Below the pieces are notes generated by a model. It saw nothing but the letters and a program-made list of their open reading frames with translations, was not told where the DNA came from and made no database searches. 35,084 nt of DNA from the NCBI GenBank assembly GCA_017517815.1, contig JAFWYA010000083.1, forward strand, positions 1 to 35,084. Reading direction: 5' to 3'. Position 1 is the stretch's first letter; each line of letters begins with the position of its first letter. This document shows positions 8,314 through 16,181 of the stretch, piece by piece. The translations under genes and the position numbers were made by a program. This stretch comes from Clostridia bacterium. Lineage in GTDB: Bacteria; Bacillota_A; Clostridia; Christensenellales; Aristaeellaceae.

Positions 8314-8342
8314 AGTGTATCAAAAAAGGCCTTTCTTGTCAA
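8314..8342 (-). promoter_or_regulatory. Promoter of the polysaccharide module
   Basis: Consensus TTGACA (8337-8342) and TACACT (8314-8319) with a 17-bp spacer on the minus strand. Predicted start near 8307, about 55 nt before the ATG at 8252. Confidence 0.75.
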
Positions 8343-8351
8343 CAAGCGCCC

Positions 8352-9101
8352 TCAGCGCTCACGGTTTGCAAACACCGGCACGGTGATGCGCGCCTCCGCC
8401 ACATATCTGCCCACATTTACCTGCATATGCGCCTCAAGTCCTGCCTCCTCCATCTGTTCCACAATGCTGCGGATGGCGTTGAGATACAGCCGGTAATCGC
8501 GCATCACAGGCTTCATGCGCCGCTGGCCTGTCACCGGCACAGGCATGCGCGAAAGCACGTCGTCCACCAGTTTTTCCGTTTCCTTCACGCTCAGTCCTCC
8601 CTCTGTCACATGGCGGATGACCCTTGCGCGCCCCTGCTGCCCCGGCAATCTCAGAAGCTGATGCGCATAGGCCTCGCACAGGGCGTGGCGGCGCAAAAGC
8701 TCGCGAACGTCCTCGCCAAGTTCCATCAGTCTGAGCTTTCGGCGCACAGTCTGCGGCGTGCGTCCAATGCGATCGGAAAGCTGCTGTACGCTGCAGATGC
8801 CGCTGTCCAGCAGTTCACGGTAGCTTTCGGCCTCATCCAGATAATGAATCGTGCCCCGCACCAACTGGTCCAGCAGGCGGCTGATGCGTTCCTCCATGCG
8901 CACGGACGGATTGAGCAGCGCATCCACGCAAAGCTGTCCGGCTTCACGCATGCGTCGGAGCCTGTCGCCACCGGACAGCAGCGTATAGCCGCCGTCCGCC
9001 CTGCGAATGACCTGCACCACGTCGCCCGCATCGGCGTTTTCATCCGCCTGTGTGATCTCATCGATGGGTATCCACTGTACCTGTTCGGCTGACGCTTGCA
9101 T
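8352..9101 (-). CDS. ParB/Noc-like DNA-binding protein, divergent
   Basis: A 249-residue ParB-family protein, likely related to Noc (nucleoid occlusion) or ParB/Spo0J, which binds DNA as a CTP-dependent clamp. The N-terminal nuclease-like fold is recognisable at VQWIPIDEI and in TLLSGGDRLRRMREAG, which corresponds to the GERRxRA CTP-binding box but departs from it. A helix-turn-helix follows at about residues 103-125 (CSVQQLSDRIGRTPQTVRRKL), then a typical ParB helical stretch with GGLSVKETEKLV. The ATG has AGGAGG upstream. It lies downstream of rsmG, the usual neighbourhood of noc/parB, but no parA is adjacent. Noc is more likely than ParB. The altered CTP box makes the function uncertain. 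Confidence 0.75.
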   Translation of the reverse strand: MQASAEQVQWIPIDEITQADENADAGDVVQVIRRADGGYTLLSGGDRLRRMREAGQLCVDALLNPSVRMEERISRLLDQLVRGTIHYLDEAESYRELLDSGICSVQQLSDRIGRTPQTVRRKLRLMELGEDVRELLRRHALCEAYAHQLLRLPGQQGRARVIRHVTEGGLSVKETEKLVDDVLSRMPVPVTGQRRMKPVMRDYRLYLNAIRSIVEQMEEAGLEAHMQVNVGRYVAEARITVPVFANRER

Positions 9102-9262
9102 GGTTCAGCCTCCTTTGCTCTGAAAACCGGGACACGTCCGGCAGCCCGCATGCCCTCCCCCATGACCTGCGGGCCGCCCGGCGCATCCTCGCCAAAGGGT
9201 TTCCATGCCGCAAAGGCTGATTCCTTCTGGCTTTGCGCCCCATTCGTGCGACGCAAAACGAC

Positions 9263-9291
9263 AGGCGCGCCCCCGAAGGAACGCGCCTTTT
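9263..9291. terminator. Weak hairpin after rsmG within a 195-bp non-coding gap
   Basis: AGGCGCG (9263-9269) pairs with CGCGCCT (9282-9288) around a 12-nt loop. A TTTT run lies on the plus side and an interrupted T-run (GTCGTTTT) on the minus side. It may partly end rsmG transcription. The rest of the gap to the ParB-like gene (9102-9262) has no convincing promoter or small gene. It contains a GCCCGCA/TGCGGGC dyad at 9144-9150 and 9168-9174 that could fold in the leader. Confidence 0.4.
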
Positions 9292-9296
9292 GTCAC

Positions 9297-10088
9297 TTAT
9301 TTTTCTGTTTTGGCGTTCATGCCCAGCGGCGAACGGCTGGGCGTGCCGGCTTTTCGCGGATACTGTCGAACGGTTTTCACCTTTTTTTCGCAGGTGATCA
9401 CGCAGTGCTGCCATTCAGGCTGAGAGGGCAGTACGACCGGGATGGTGGTGATCTCCGCCGCACCCATCATGCGGGCAGCCTTGCTGCCTGCTTCGATCTC
9501 CTCTGCTGCGGAAGGCCCCTTGTAGCAGGCCATGCGTCCGCCCACCTTTACAAAGGGCAGCAGCAGTTCGCACAGCACCGGCAGCGGCGCAACGGCACGC
9601 GCCACGGCCAGATCAAACTGCTCGCGCAAGGCAGCGTCGCGCCCGCCGTCCTCTGCACGGGCATGAACCAGCTTGACATTTTCAAGACCAAGCTCCTCCA
9701 CCACAGCAGCGAGGAAGTTGATGCGCTTCATCAGCGAATCCAGCAGCGTTACCTGCATGTCAGGCCTTGCAATGGCTAACGGTAATCCCGGGAAACCTGC
9801 GCCGCTGCCCACGTCGATCAGGCGGATTCCCTGTGCAAACAGCTCTGTATTCGCCAGAGGGGCCAGCGAATCAGCATAATGCCTGTCCAGCGAGGTATCA
9901 AAATCCGTATCGCCGGTCAGATTCATGCGCGTGTTCCAGTCCGCAAGCATCGCGTGATAGCGCACGATGCGCTCAGGCATGCGATCATCGCAGTCAATGC
10001 CCAGCTGCGCAATCATCGTTTTTACTTTTTCCTGCTGCTCTTTTACAGCGGCAGCTTCAGGTACTTGATACCCCAATATTTCACCCAT
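9297..10088 (-). CDS. rsmG: 16S rRNA (guanine-N7)-methyltransferase RsmG (GidB)
   Basis: SAM-dependent enzyme that methylates N7 of G527 in 16S rRNA. It has up to 263 residues. Family signatures are MLADWNTRMNLTG, the SAM-binding LIDVGSGAGFPGLPLA at about residues 89-104, LLDSLMKRINFL, and DLAVARAVAPL. The C-terminus ends YPRKAGTPSRSPLG, as in other RsmG proteins. Two starts are possible. The ATG at 10088 has GAGAGG at good spacing but overlaps the upstream gene by 46 bp. The ATG at 10016 avoids the overlap but has a distant AGGA. The residues between them resemble the usual N-terminal helix, so the longer form is given. Part of the radC-ydcF-rsmG run. Confidence 0.93.
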   Translation of the reverse strand: MGEILGYQVPEAAAVKEQQEKVKTMIAQLGIDCDDRMPERIVRYHAMLADWNTRMNLTGDTDFDTSLDRHYADSLAPLANTELFAQGIRLIDVGSGAGFPGLPLAIARPDMQVTLLDSLMKRINFLAAVVEELGLENVKLVHARAEDGGRDAALREQFDLAVARAVAPLPVLCELLLPFVKVGGRMACYKGPSAAEEIEAGSKAARMMGAAEITTIPVVLPSQPEWQHCVITCEKKVKTVRQYPRKAGTPSRSPLGMNAKTEK

Positions 10089-10651
10089 GCCAGTGCCTCT
10101 CGCATATGATTTTTCAGCCAGTAATTCAGTCCGGGCTTGCAGGGGCTGCCTTCGCCCTGAGGGTCAAGCCCCACGTCGCGCGCGATGGCCATGGCGCGCG
10201 GCAGATGATAGTCGCTGGTCACCAGCAGAGGCTTTTCGCAGCCCAGTTCCTGCAGGATGGCCCAGGCGTTGCGTACATTTTCCTTGGTGTTTACACTGTC
10301 AGGATCGCTGATGACGTGTTCAGGCGGGAGGCCTGCTTCCAAAAGTGCCTCACGCATCACGTCGCCCTCCGGGGCAGGCTCGTTGTTGCCCTGTGCGCCG
10401 CACACCACCACATAGCAGGGGTTACGGTCGTAGCATTCCTTTGCCTTGTCCAGCCTCCATTGCAGCTGAACAGACGGCTTGCCTGTGGGCAGCACCTGCG
10501 CGCCCAGAACGATGATTCCATCATAACCGCTTGCCTGTGGCACGCTGACCTCCCAATGATACACCAGTGCGATCAAAGCGGCATAGCAGGCTATGCCAAC
10601 CGCCGCCAGCCACAGCGCGGCCCGCAGCAGTTTTCTGGTTTTTGTTTGCAT
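10043..10651 (-). CDS. YdcF/SanA-like DUF218 membrane protein
   Basis: A 202-residue protein with one N-terminal membrane segment (about residues 10-30) and an extracytoplasmic DUF218 domain. Family landmarks are DGIIVLGAQV near residue 45, RLDKAKECYD, VVVCGAQG, the region around EGDVMREALLEAG, DSVNTKENVRNAW, and LLVTSDYHLPRAMAIA. DUF218 proteins such as SanA, ElyC and YdcF are linked to envelope integrity, but their reaction is not settled. The ATG has AAGGAAT upstream. It starts 3 bp after radC ends and its 3' end overlaps the chosen rsmG start, so the three genes are probably one transcript. Confidence 0.85.
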   Translation of the reverse strand: MQTKTRKLLRAALWLAAVGIACYAALIALVYHWEVSVPQASGYDGIIVLGAQVLPTGKPSVQLQWRLDKAKECYDRNPCYVVVCGAQGNNEPAPEGDVMREALLEAGLPPEHVISDPDSVNTKENVRNAWAILQELGCEKPLLVTSDYHLPRAMAIARDVGLDPQGEGSPCKPGLNYWLKNHMREALAWVKYWGIKYLKLPL

Positions 10652-10654
10652 GAT

Positions 10655-11431
10655 TTATTCCTTTGCTTTCCGGCGGTTTTTGGCCATCGCATGCGCAATG
10701 CGCACCTCTCCGGCCGATGAAGCCGCCTGTGTCTGGGAAACGCCGGCGCTCGTGCTTCGGATAAAGCCATACGCAGACATACTCAGCGTATTCCCGTTTG
10801 CCACGATAATATGATCCGCCAACACCACGCCGATATGCCCAAGCGCAGCCTCCAGCTCAGCAGTGGTGTCGATATCCGCCTGCGAAGGCGCCAGCTGGCC
10901 GCCGGGATGATTGTGACAAAGCACCACAGCATGGGCGTTATGCCTGAGCACCGCATCCAGCACCAGGCGCGGATAAGCCTGCACCTCGCTCAATGTACCC
11001 TGTGCGATCAGCGCATTGTGGATGATCTGCATCTGGCCGTTGAGGCAAACGGCATAGAAGCATTCATGCCGCAGCCCGTGCAGCAGCCGCAGGCAATGTT
11101 CCTCCGCCATACGGTGATTGCTCAGCTCCGTCAGCTTTTCCGCGCGGCTTTCCTCCAGCTTTCTGGCCACAGGTTCCATCAGGCGGATCAGCGTGGCGGC
11201 GTATTCACCCATGCCGTCCACCTTCATCAGTTCCTCCGCCGATGCTTCCAGCACGCCGTGCAGCGAGCCGAAGCGTTCGATCAGGCTGTGAGCCAGAGGA
11301 TTGACATTTTTCTGCGGGATGGCATAAAACAGCAGCAGTTCAAGGATCTCGTGCGGGGCAAAGCCGTCCAGTCCCTGCCGGAGGAACCTTTCCCTCATCC
11401 GCTGCCGGTGACCTGCATGCTCCGAAGCCAT
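10655..11431 (-). CDS. radC: RadC family JAB/MPN-domain protein
   Basis: A 258-residue RadC-like protein. The N-terminal helix-hairpin-helix-like region (about residues 20-80) includes VDGMGEYAATLI. The C-terminal JAB/JAMM domain has the metal motif HNHPGG (His173, His175) and Asp186. Despite the name, a direct DNA-repair role is doubtful. RadC proteins are metalloproteins of poorly defined function. A tail of about 30 residues after the JAB domain is basic and alanine-rich and may be disordered. The ATG has GGAGG upstream. The promoter is at 11462-11490, with a perfect dyad over its -35 box. First gene of a run with ydcF and rsmG, divergent from cdaA. Confidence 0.9.
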   Translation of the reverse strand: MASEHAGHRQRMRERFLRQGLDGFAPHEILELLLFYAIPQKNVNPLAHSLIERFGSLHGVLEASAEELMKVDGMGEYAATLIRLMEPVARKLEESRAEKLTELSNHRMAEEHCLRLLHGLRHECFYAVCLNGQMQIIHNALIAQGTLSEVQAYPRLVLDAVLRHNAHAVVLCHNHPGGQLAPSQADIDTTAELEAALGHIGVVLADHIIVANGNTLSMSAYGFIRSTSAGVSQTQAASSAGEVRIAHAMAKNRRKAKE

Positions 11432-11461
11432 TTTCCCGCCTCCTCAAAATATTGCTCTGAC

Positions 11462-11490
11462 AGTATATCATAAACCGCCTGATTGTACAA
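11462..11490 (-). promoter_or_regulatory. radC operon promoter
   Basis: On the minus strand TTGTAC (11485-11490) and TATACT (11462-11467) have a 17-bp spacer. The start is predicted near 11455, 24 nt before the radC ATG. The -35 box overlaps the dyad at 11486-11508. Confidence 0.7.
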
Positions 11491-11508
11491 ACTGCCCGCC
11501 AGTTTGTA
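11486..11508. promoter_or_regulatory. Perfect 9-bp dyad in the radC/cdaA divergent region
   Basis: TACAAACTG and CAGTTTGTA are separated by 5 bp. The dyad covers the -35 element of the radC promoter and is about 100 bp upstream of the cdaA -10 box. There is no T-run, so an operator is more likely than a terminator. A weaker repeat (TTTTTAC/GTAAAAA) lies at 11542-11567. The binding protein is unknown. Confidence 0.55.
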
Positions 11509-11583
11509 ACAATTAAACTTTTCAAACCGTTTCGGCGCAGGTTTTTACGGGTTATCAGCGGTAAAAAAAGCGCATCAGGGGCT

Positions 11584-11611
11584 TTTATGTTTGGCAGTCC
11601 TGTTGTATAAT
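11584..11611 (+). promoter_or_regulatory. cdaA promoter with a perfect -10 and weak -35
   Basis: TATAAT at 11606-11611 lies about 45 bp before the cdaA start. The best -35 (TTTATG, 11584-11589, 16-bp spacer) is poor. This could mean activator dependence. Confidence 0.55.
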
Positions 11612-11656
11612 AAATAAGGTATGATCTTTTGAAAGCGAATGAAGGGAGGGGCCGCC

Positions 11657-12514
11657 ATGCAGGCACTGTGGACACAGTTCCTCAACGTGTTGTGGAACGT
11701 TTTTAACCGCCCCACCATTGCCGATATACTGGATATCCTCATCGTGGCATTTTTGCTTTATCAGCTTCTCATGCTCACCCGTGAAACGCGCGCCAGCGCT
11801 GTTTTGAAGGGCCTTGTCATGCTGCTTCTGGCTTCGTGGGTCAGCGACCTGCTGGGGCTTACAGCGCTGAACTGGCTGCTGATGAACGTGGTCAATAACG
11901 GCGCGCTGGTGCTGGTGATCCTGTTCCAGCCGGAGCTTCGCAAAGCCCTTGAGCAAATTGGCCGCGGCGTGATCCACACCAGTTCGCAAACGTCCGAAAT
12001 GGAAAAGAGCGAACACATCGTCAGCGAGCTGACCAACTGCCTGCTCACCCTCAGCCGCCGCCGCGTAGGCGCGCTGATCGTGCTGGAGCAGCGCATCGGC
12101 CTCAAGGACGTTATCGAAACCGGCACCACCCTCAACTCGCAGATCTCCGCTGCTTTGCTTGAAAACATCTTCGAGCCCAACACACCCCTGCACGACGGCG
12201 CCGTGGTCATCCGCGGCAGCCGCATCATGGCCGCCGCCTGCATCCTGACCCTTACCGAAAACAAAGGTGTCAGCCGCGAACTGGGCACGCGTCACCGCGC
12301 AGCGCTGGGTGTGACCGAAACCACCGACGCCATTACGCTCATCGTCAGCGAGGAGACCGGCATCATCTCCATGGCGCGCGGCGGCAAGCTGACCCGTCAC
12401 CTTGACCGCAGCGCTCTGGAAGAGCTGCTTTCCTCCCTTTACCATCAGAAGGAAACCGGCCTGTGGCAGAGCCTGATGGAAAAGACGAAGCGGCGCAAAG
12501 GAGGCGCAGCATGA
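11657..12514 (+). CDS. cdaA: Diadenylate cyclase CdaA (c-di-AMP synthase)
   Basis: Membrane-bound DAC-domain enzyme that condenses two ATP into cyclic di-AMP, the second messenger for potassium, osmotic and cell-wall homeostasis. It has 285 residues. Three N-terminal membrane segments lie within about residues 20-95. The catalytic domain follows, with the signatures HDGAVVI (Asp180-Ala182) and GTRHRAALG (about residues 210-218), both essential in the family. The start is the ATG at 11657 with GGAGGGG six bases before it; an earlier in-frame ATG at 11639 has no ribosome site. Its stop overlaps the next start (ATGA), giving tight coupling to the CdaR-like gene. No glmM follows, unlike many Bacillota. 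Confidence 0.95.
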   Translation: MQALWTQFLNVLWNVFNRPTIADILDILIVAFLLYQLLMLTRETRASAVLKGLVMLLLASWVSDLLGLTALNWLLMNVVNNGALVLVILFQPELRKALEQIGRGVIHTSSQTSEMEKSEHIVSELTNCLLTLSRRRVGALIVLEQRIGLKDVIETGTTLNSQISAALLENIFEPNTPLHDGAVVIRGSRIMAAACILTLTENKGVSRELGTRHRAALGVTETTDAITLIVSEETGIISMARGGKLTRHLDRSALEELLSSLYHQKETGLWQSLMEKTKRRKGGAA

Positions 12515-13857
12515 ATACTGAACCCAAAAAGACTGAAACCCGCAGCACCCTGCTGCAGGTGTTTGCCACCCTGCCCACGCGCGCATGGAAATTTGTATCC
12601 CACAACTGGCAATGGAAGCTGCTTGCTATTTTTCTGGCCGTATGCCTTTGGGCAGGCCTGATCACACGTGACCCCACGCTCACGCGCGAACGCGTGTTTA
12701 CCGACGTGCCCGTTTCCATCGTCAATGCCGATACCCTGCGCCGCAACAGCGGCCTGGTGGTGCTCAGCGGCCTGGAAGAGGAAAACCTGCGGGCACGTCT
12801 GCGCGTGGAAGTACCTCAGCGCTCCTACAACAACGTGACGTACACCAACTTTAATCCCCGTGTCGACCTCACCCGCATCACCGGCGTAGGCGAACAAACG
12901 ATCAAAATTTCTACTACTTCCACCACTACCTACGGCACCGTGGAGGACGTGTGGCCTACCACCGTCAACGTGGTGGTTGATGAATACGTCACCAACTACC
13001 GCGTGCCCGTTTCCGTGAATGTGATCGGCGAATATCCCGATACGTTCTACGGCTCCCCCATCTCGCTGGACCCGTCCATGGTGGCCGTCAGCGGACCCAA
13101 AACCATCGTGGATCAGGTAGCCCGCATCTGCGTCGACTTTGACATTTCCAGCCGCACACCCCGTGCCGGTCTGATCCGCACCGCGCGCGCCATGCGCTTT
13201 CTGGATGCCGACGGCAACGACATAGACAGCTCCATGCTGGAAGTTACCAGTGCAGGCGTGGTGCTGCGCACCATCATCGTCGAGCAGACCCTCTACCCCA
13301 CGCAAACCGTGGAAATGTCCAAAGACGGTCTGGCCGAAGGAGAGCCTGCCGAGGGCTATCGCATCAGCAATGTCACCGTATCCCCTGCATCTGTAACCGT
13401 CGCCGCCGATGGAACTGTGCTGAATTCTCTGGAAGAGCTGTTTACCTATGATCCGGTGGATGTTACCGGCATCACCGACACGCTCACCAAAACCGTACGC
13501 ATCCGTAAACCGTTGGAGGTGCAGCATCTGAGCACCGATACGGTCACTGTTACGGTGGAAGTAGAACCGGTCGTGACTTCGCGCACCTTCAACATCAACA
13601 GGCTTTCCATCCGCGGCATCGAAAGCGGTCTCAAGGCCAGCGTAGACGCCCGTGCGCTCACGCTGGTGGTCACCGGCCCGCAGTTGACGCTGGATGCGCT
13701 GCGTCCGGCCAAGGTAAGCGCCTATGTGGATGCCGCTGGTCTGAAAGCCGGCGACCATGTGCTGCCTGTACAGCTGCATATGGAAGACACCGACATGAGC
13801 GGTATCAGTTCCCTTTCCACCCCGGCCACAGTAACCGTAACACTCACTGAAAAATGA
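12511..13857 (+). CDS. cdaR: YbbR/CdaR-like regulator of diadenylate cyclase
   Basis: A 448-residue protein with a single N-terminal membrane segment (about residues 36-52) and a long extracytoplasmic part made of YbbR-type beta-domains. Repeating features include an early PVSIVN strand, VPVSVNVIGEYPD, VAVSGPKTIVDQV, and later VVTGPQLTLDAL. CdaR binds CdaA and modulates c-di-AMP output, so the extracytoplasmic repeats may sense the wall or turgor. The ATG at 12511 overlaps the cdaA stop by four bases and has AAAGGAGG upstream. An open frame continues back into cdaA but is not the start. Confidence 0.9.
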   Translation: MNTEPKKTETRSTLLQVFATLPTRAWKFVSHNWQWKLLAIFLAVCLWAGLITRDPTLTRERVFTDVPVSIVNADTLRRNSGLVVLSGLEEENLRARLRVEVPQRSYNNVTYTNFNPRVDLTRITGVGEQTIKISTTSTTTYGTVEDVWPTTVNVVVDEYVTNYRVPVSVNVIGEYPDTFYGSPISLDPSMVAVSGPKTIVDQVARICVDFDISSRTPRAGLIRTARAMRFLDADGNDIDSSMLEVTSAGVVLRTIIVEQTLYPTQTVEMSKDGLAEGEPAEGYRISNVTVSPASVTVAADGTVLNSLEELFTYDPVDVTGITDTLTKTVRIRKPLEVQHLSTDTVTVTVEVEPVVTSRTFNINRLSIRGIESGLKASVDARALTLVVTGPQLTLDALRPAKVSAYVDAAGLKAGDHVLPVQLHMEDTDMSGISSLSTPATVTVTLTEK

Positions 13858-13880
13858 TCTTTCCCGAAAGGAGACGCTGA

Positions 13881-14804
13881 ATGAACGGCGTTGCCAACAG
13901 CATACTTTCCTTTCTGCTCAGCTGGATCCGCGCGCTGGTGTATAACCTGTGGGCTGTTGTCAACAGTGACGACGGCGGCGCTGCCTTTGTTTTTCTGGCC
14001 GGGCACTGGAAAACAATCCTGCTGTTTTTGTGCGTTGGCGGTCTGATCATCGACCGCATTGTTTACCTGCTGCGCTGGCGGCCCTATTATGTGTGGGCCA
14101 GCCGCCGCGATGCCCGTCGCAGCAGCAGGCAGAAAAAAAAGCAGCCTCTCATTCAGGCGGAGCAGCCTGTATGGGAAGAGAGCGAACCCATCTATGAAAC
14201 TGCCGGTTTTCAGCCGGCACCCACCATGGCCTATGCGCCTCTTTCCCAGCCGGTACAGCAGCCCACGCAGTATTATGCTCCTGTTGAAGAAGATGAGCCT
14301 GTATTTGACGATCCATCCATGAACTGGGAAGATGCACAGCAGGAGGACTGGCAGCAGGAAACGCTGGTGGCCTTCGGCAAGCCCCGTCCCGAACCCGTCA
14401 GCTATTACCGCGACGTGCAGGCAGGGTTTGCCCCGGCAGTTCCGCCTGAGCAGCTCTACGCTCCGCGTCAGACTTATCAGCAGGAGCAGCAAACAGCCGT
14501 GCATCCCGGTCTGGATGATATGGCCTTCCGTCAGAGTTTCGGTCTTGAAGAGGAAGAGCCCCAGCCGATCCCCGTGATGCGTGCTCCGGCATTCCATCCT
14601 TTCACCGCGCCGCGTGATGAGGATGTTGCCCCTGCCAAAGCACAGAACCCTTTTGCACGGCTGGCACGCCGAGCCCGCAACCTTGTGGGTGACGACGATG
14701 AAAACCTGAGCATCCGTGACCTGCAAAGCACAGTAGACGTTTCTCAGGCATTCCACGAACCGGTCTATCCGCAGGCTTTCAAGCCCATGGACGACGACCG
14801 CTGA
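13881..14804 (+). CDS. Membrane-anchored protein of unknown function in the cdaA locus
   Basis: Not recognised. The protein has 307 residues. A hydrophobic N-terminal helix (about 5-27) and a second hydrophobic segment (about 43-63) are followed by a very basic stretch (RRDARRSSRQKKK). Then comes a long acidic, glutamine- and proline-rich region with no evident fold. The basic stretch after the second segment suggests the tail is cytoplasmic. The last residues are charged and include RNLVGDDDENLSIRDL. The ATG has AAAGGAGA upstream and lies 23 bp after the CdaR-like gene, so co-transcription with cdaA is likely. It could be a scaffold or regulator for CdaA, but this rests only on position. Confidence 0.8.
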   Translation: MNGVANSILSFLLSWIRALVYNLWAVVNSDDGGAAFVFLAGHWKTILLFLCVGGLIIDRIVYLLRWRPYYVWASRRDARRSSRQKKKQPLIQAEQPVWEESEPIYETAGFQPAPTMAYAPLSQPVQQPTQYYAPVEEDEPVFDDPSMNWEDAQQEDWQQETLVAFGKPRPEPVSYYRDVQAGFAPAVPPEQLYAPRQTYQQEQQTAVHPGLDDMAFRQSFGLEEEEPQPIPVMRAPAFHPFTAPRDEDVAPAKAQNPFARLARRARNLVGDDDENLSIRDLQSTVDVSQAFHEPVYPQAFKPMDDDR

Positions 14805-14832
14805 TCACACCTGAACGGTTGGTGTATCATTG

Positions 14833-16164
14833 ATGACATATCCGCTCCCTCAAGCTTTTATCGCCCGCATGCGCGCCCAGCTGGGCCCGGATGCGGACGC
14901 TTATTTTTCCGCACTGGATCAGCCATACCGCCGCGGCGTACGGCTCAATCCACGAAAACCCGGCGTCGCTCCCGAAGGCATGCTGGAGTGCGTACCCTGG
15001 AACAGCACACACGGGCATTACCTCACGCAGGAAAGCACTGCCGGTCTGCATCCTCTGCATGAAGCCGGCGCCTACTACATTCAGGAGCCCAGCGCCATGG
15101 CTCCGGTGGCCGTATTGGCACCCCAGCCCGGCTGGCGCGTGCTGGATCTATGCGCTGCGCCCGGCGGCAAAAGCACACAAATCGCCGATGCACTGTGCGG
15201 CGAAGGTCTGCTCGTGTGTAACGAGCCCGTTTCCAGCCGTGCAAAGATCCTCAGCCGCAACATTGAACGCATGGGCGTTGCCAACGCGCTGGTCGTAAGC
15301 GCCGATCCTGAAAAACTGGCCCCCCTGTGGCCTGAAGCCTTTGACGCCGTGCTGGTGGATGCGCCCTGCAGCGGCGAAGGCATGTTCCGCCGTCATCCCG
15401 AAACGAGAGCCGAATGGAACGAAGGCTCGCCCGAAGGCTGTGCTGCGCGCCAGAAGCGCATCCTCGCCTGTGCCGTTGAAATGCTCAAGCCCGGCGGCAG
15501 GCTGGCCTACAGCACCTGTACCCTGAACCAGATCGAAAATGAGCAGGTCGTACAGTGGCTGCTGGATGAATATCCGCATATGCATACCGTTTCCTTTTCC
15601 ATGCCGATCGGTTCCGGGCGCACGCTGGAAGCGCCCGGAGGCATGACGCATCTTTATCCGCATGAACTGGACGGCGAAGGTCATTTTGTTGCGCTGTTTG
15701 AAAAGGATACCGGTGAGTCGGATGACCTTTTCCTGCCAGCTGCCCAGAGGCTTTCCGCGCCTGACAAGACCCTGCTGACCGCTTATGCCGCATTTGCAAA
15801 GCCATTTGGCAGCATGCCTCAGGCCAATGCCCAGCTTGGCGATGCGCTGCTCAGCTGTCCGGATCTGCCGCCTCTGAAGGGCATCAAAGTGCTGCGCGCC
15901 GGTGTGCAGCTGGGCGTGCTCAAGGGTAAGGTGTTTGTGCCGGATCATGCGCTGGCTATGGCGCTGCCCGCACCCTATTCCATTCCCACGTTTGCGCTCA
16001 GCTGTGAAGAGGCGCTGCGATACCAGAGCGGCGAAGCGCTGACCGTTCCCGACAGTCTGCGCGGTTACGTGCTTCCCACGCTGGACGGGCTGGCGCTGGG
16101 GTTTGGCAAAGCAAGCGACGGTCAGCTGAAAAACCACTATCCCAAAGGGCTCAGACGGCCCTGA
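14833..16164 (+). CDS. RsmF-like rRNA (cytosine-C5)-methyltransferase, NOL1/NOP2/Sun family
   Basis: SAM-dependent m5C methyltransferase acting on rRNA, RsmF (YebU) type. It has 443 residues. The SAM-binding motif VLDLCAAPGGKSTQ lies at about residues 103-116. DAPCSGEGMFRR carries the motif IV cysteine, and YSTCTLNQIENE carries the catalytic motif VI cysteine. A C-terminal region, including the KGIKVLRAGVQLG stretch, corresponds to the extra domain of RsmF proteins. An ATG at 14833 is used; a TTG immediately before it is an alternative, and the ribosome site is weak. Follows the cdaA genes with a 28-bp gap. The exact target base cannot be read from the sequence. Confidence 0.9.
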   Translation: MTYPLPQAFIARMRAQLGPDADAYFSALDQPYRRGVRLNPRKPGVAPEGMLECVPWNSTHGHYLTQESTAGLHPLHEAGAYYIQEPSAMAPVAVLAPQPGWRVLDLCAAPGGKSTQIADALCGEGLLVCNEPVSSRAKILSRNIERMGVANALVVSADPEKLAPLWPEAFDAVLVDAPCSGEGMFRRHPETRAEWNEGSPEGCAARQKRILACAVEMLKPGGRLAYSTCTLNQIENEQVVQWLLDEYPHMHTVSFSMPIGSGRTLEAPGGMTHLYPHELDGEGHFVALFEKDTGESDDLFLPAAQRLSAPDKTLLTAYAAFAKPFGSMPQANAQLGDALLSCPDLPPLKGIKVLRAGVQLGVLKGKVFVPDHALAMALPAPYSIPTFALSCEEALRYQSGEALTVPDSLRGYVLPTLDGLALGFGKASDGQLKNHYPKGLRRP

Positions 16165-16181
16165 TGCAAAGGAGCTTTCTT

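Noticed and set aside
9105..9296. Possible 63-residue gene in the gap between rsmG and the ParB-like gene
   Set aside because: No credible ribosome site, starts at the rsmG stop, spans a hairpin and has no hydrophobic or domain features.
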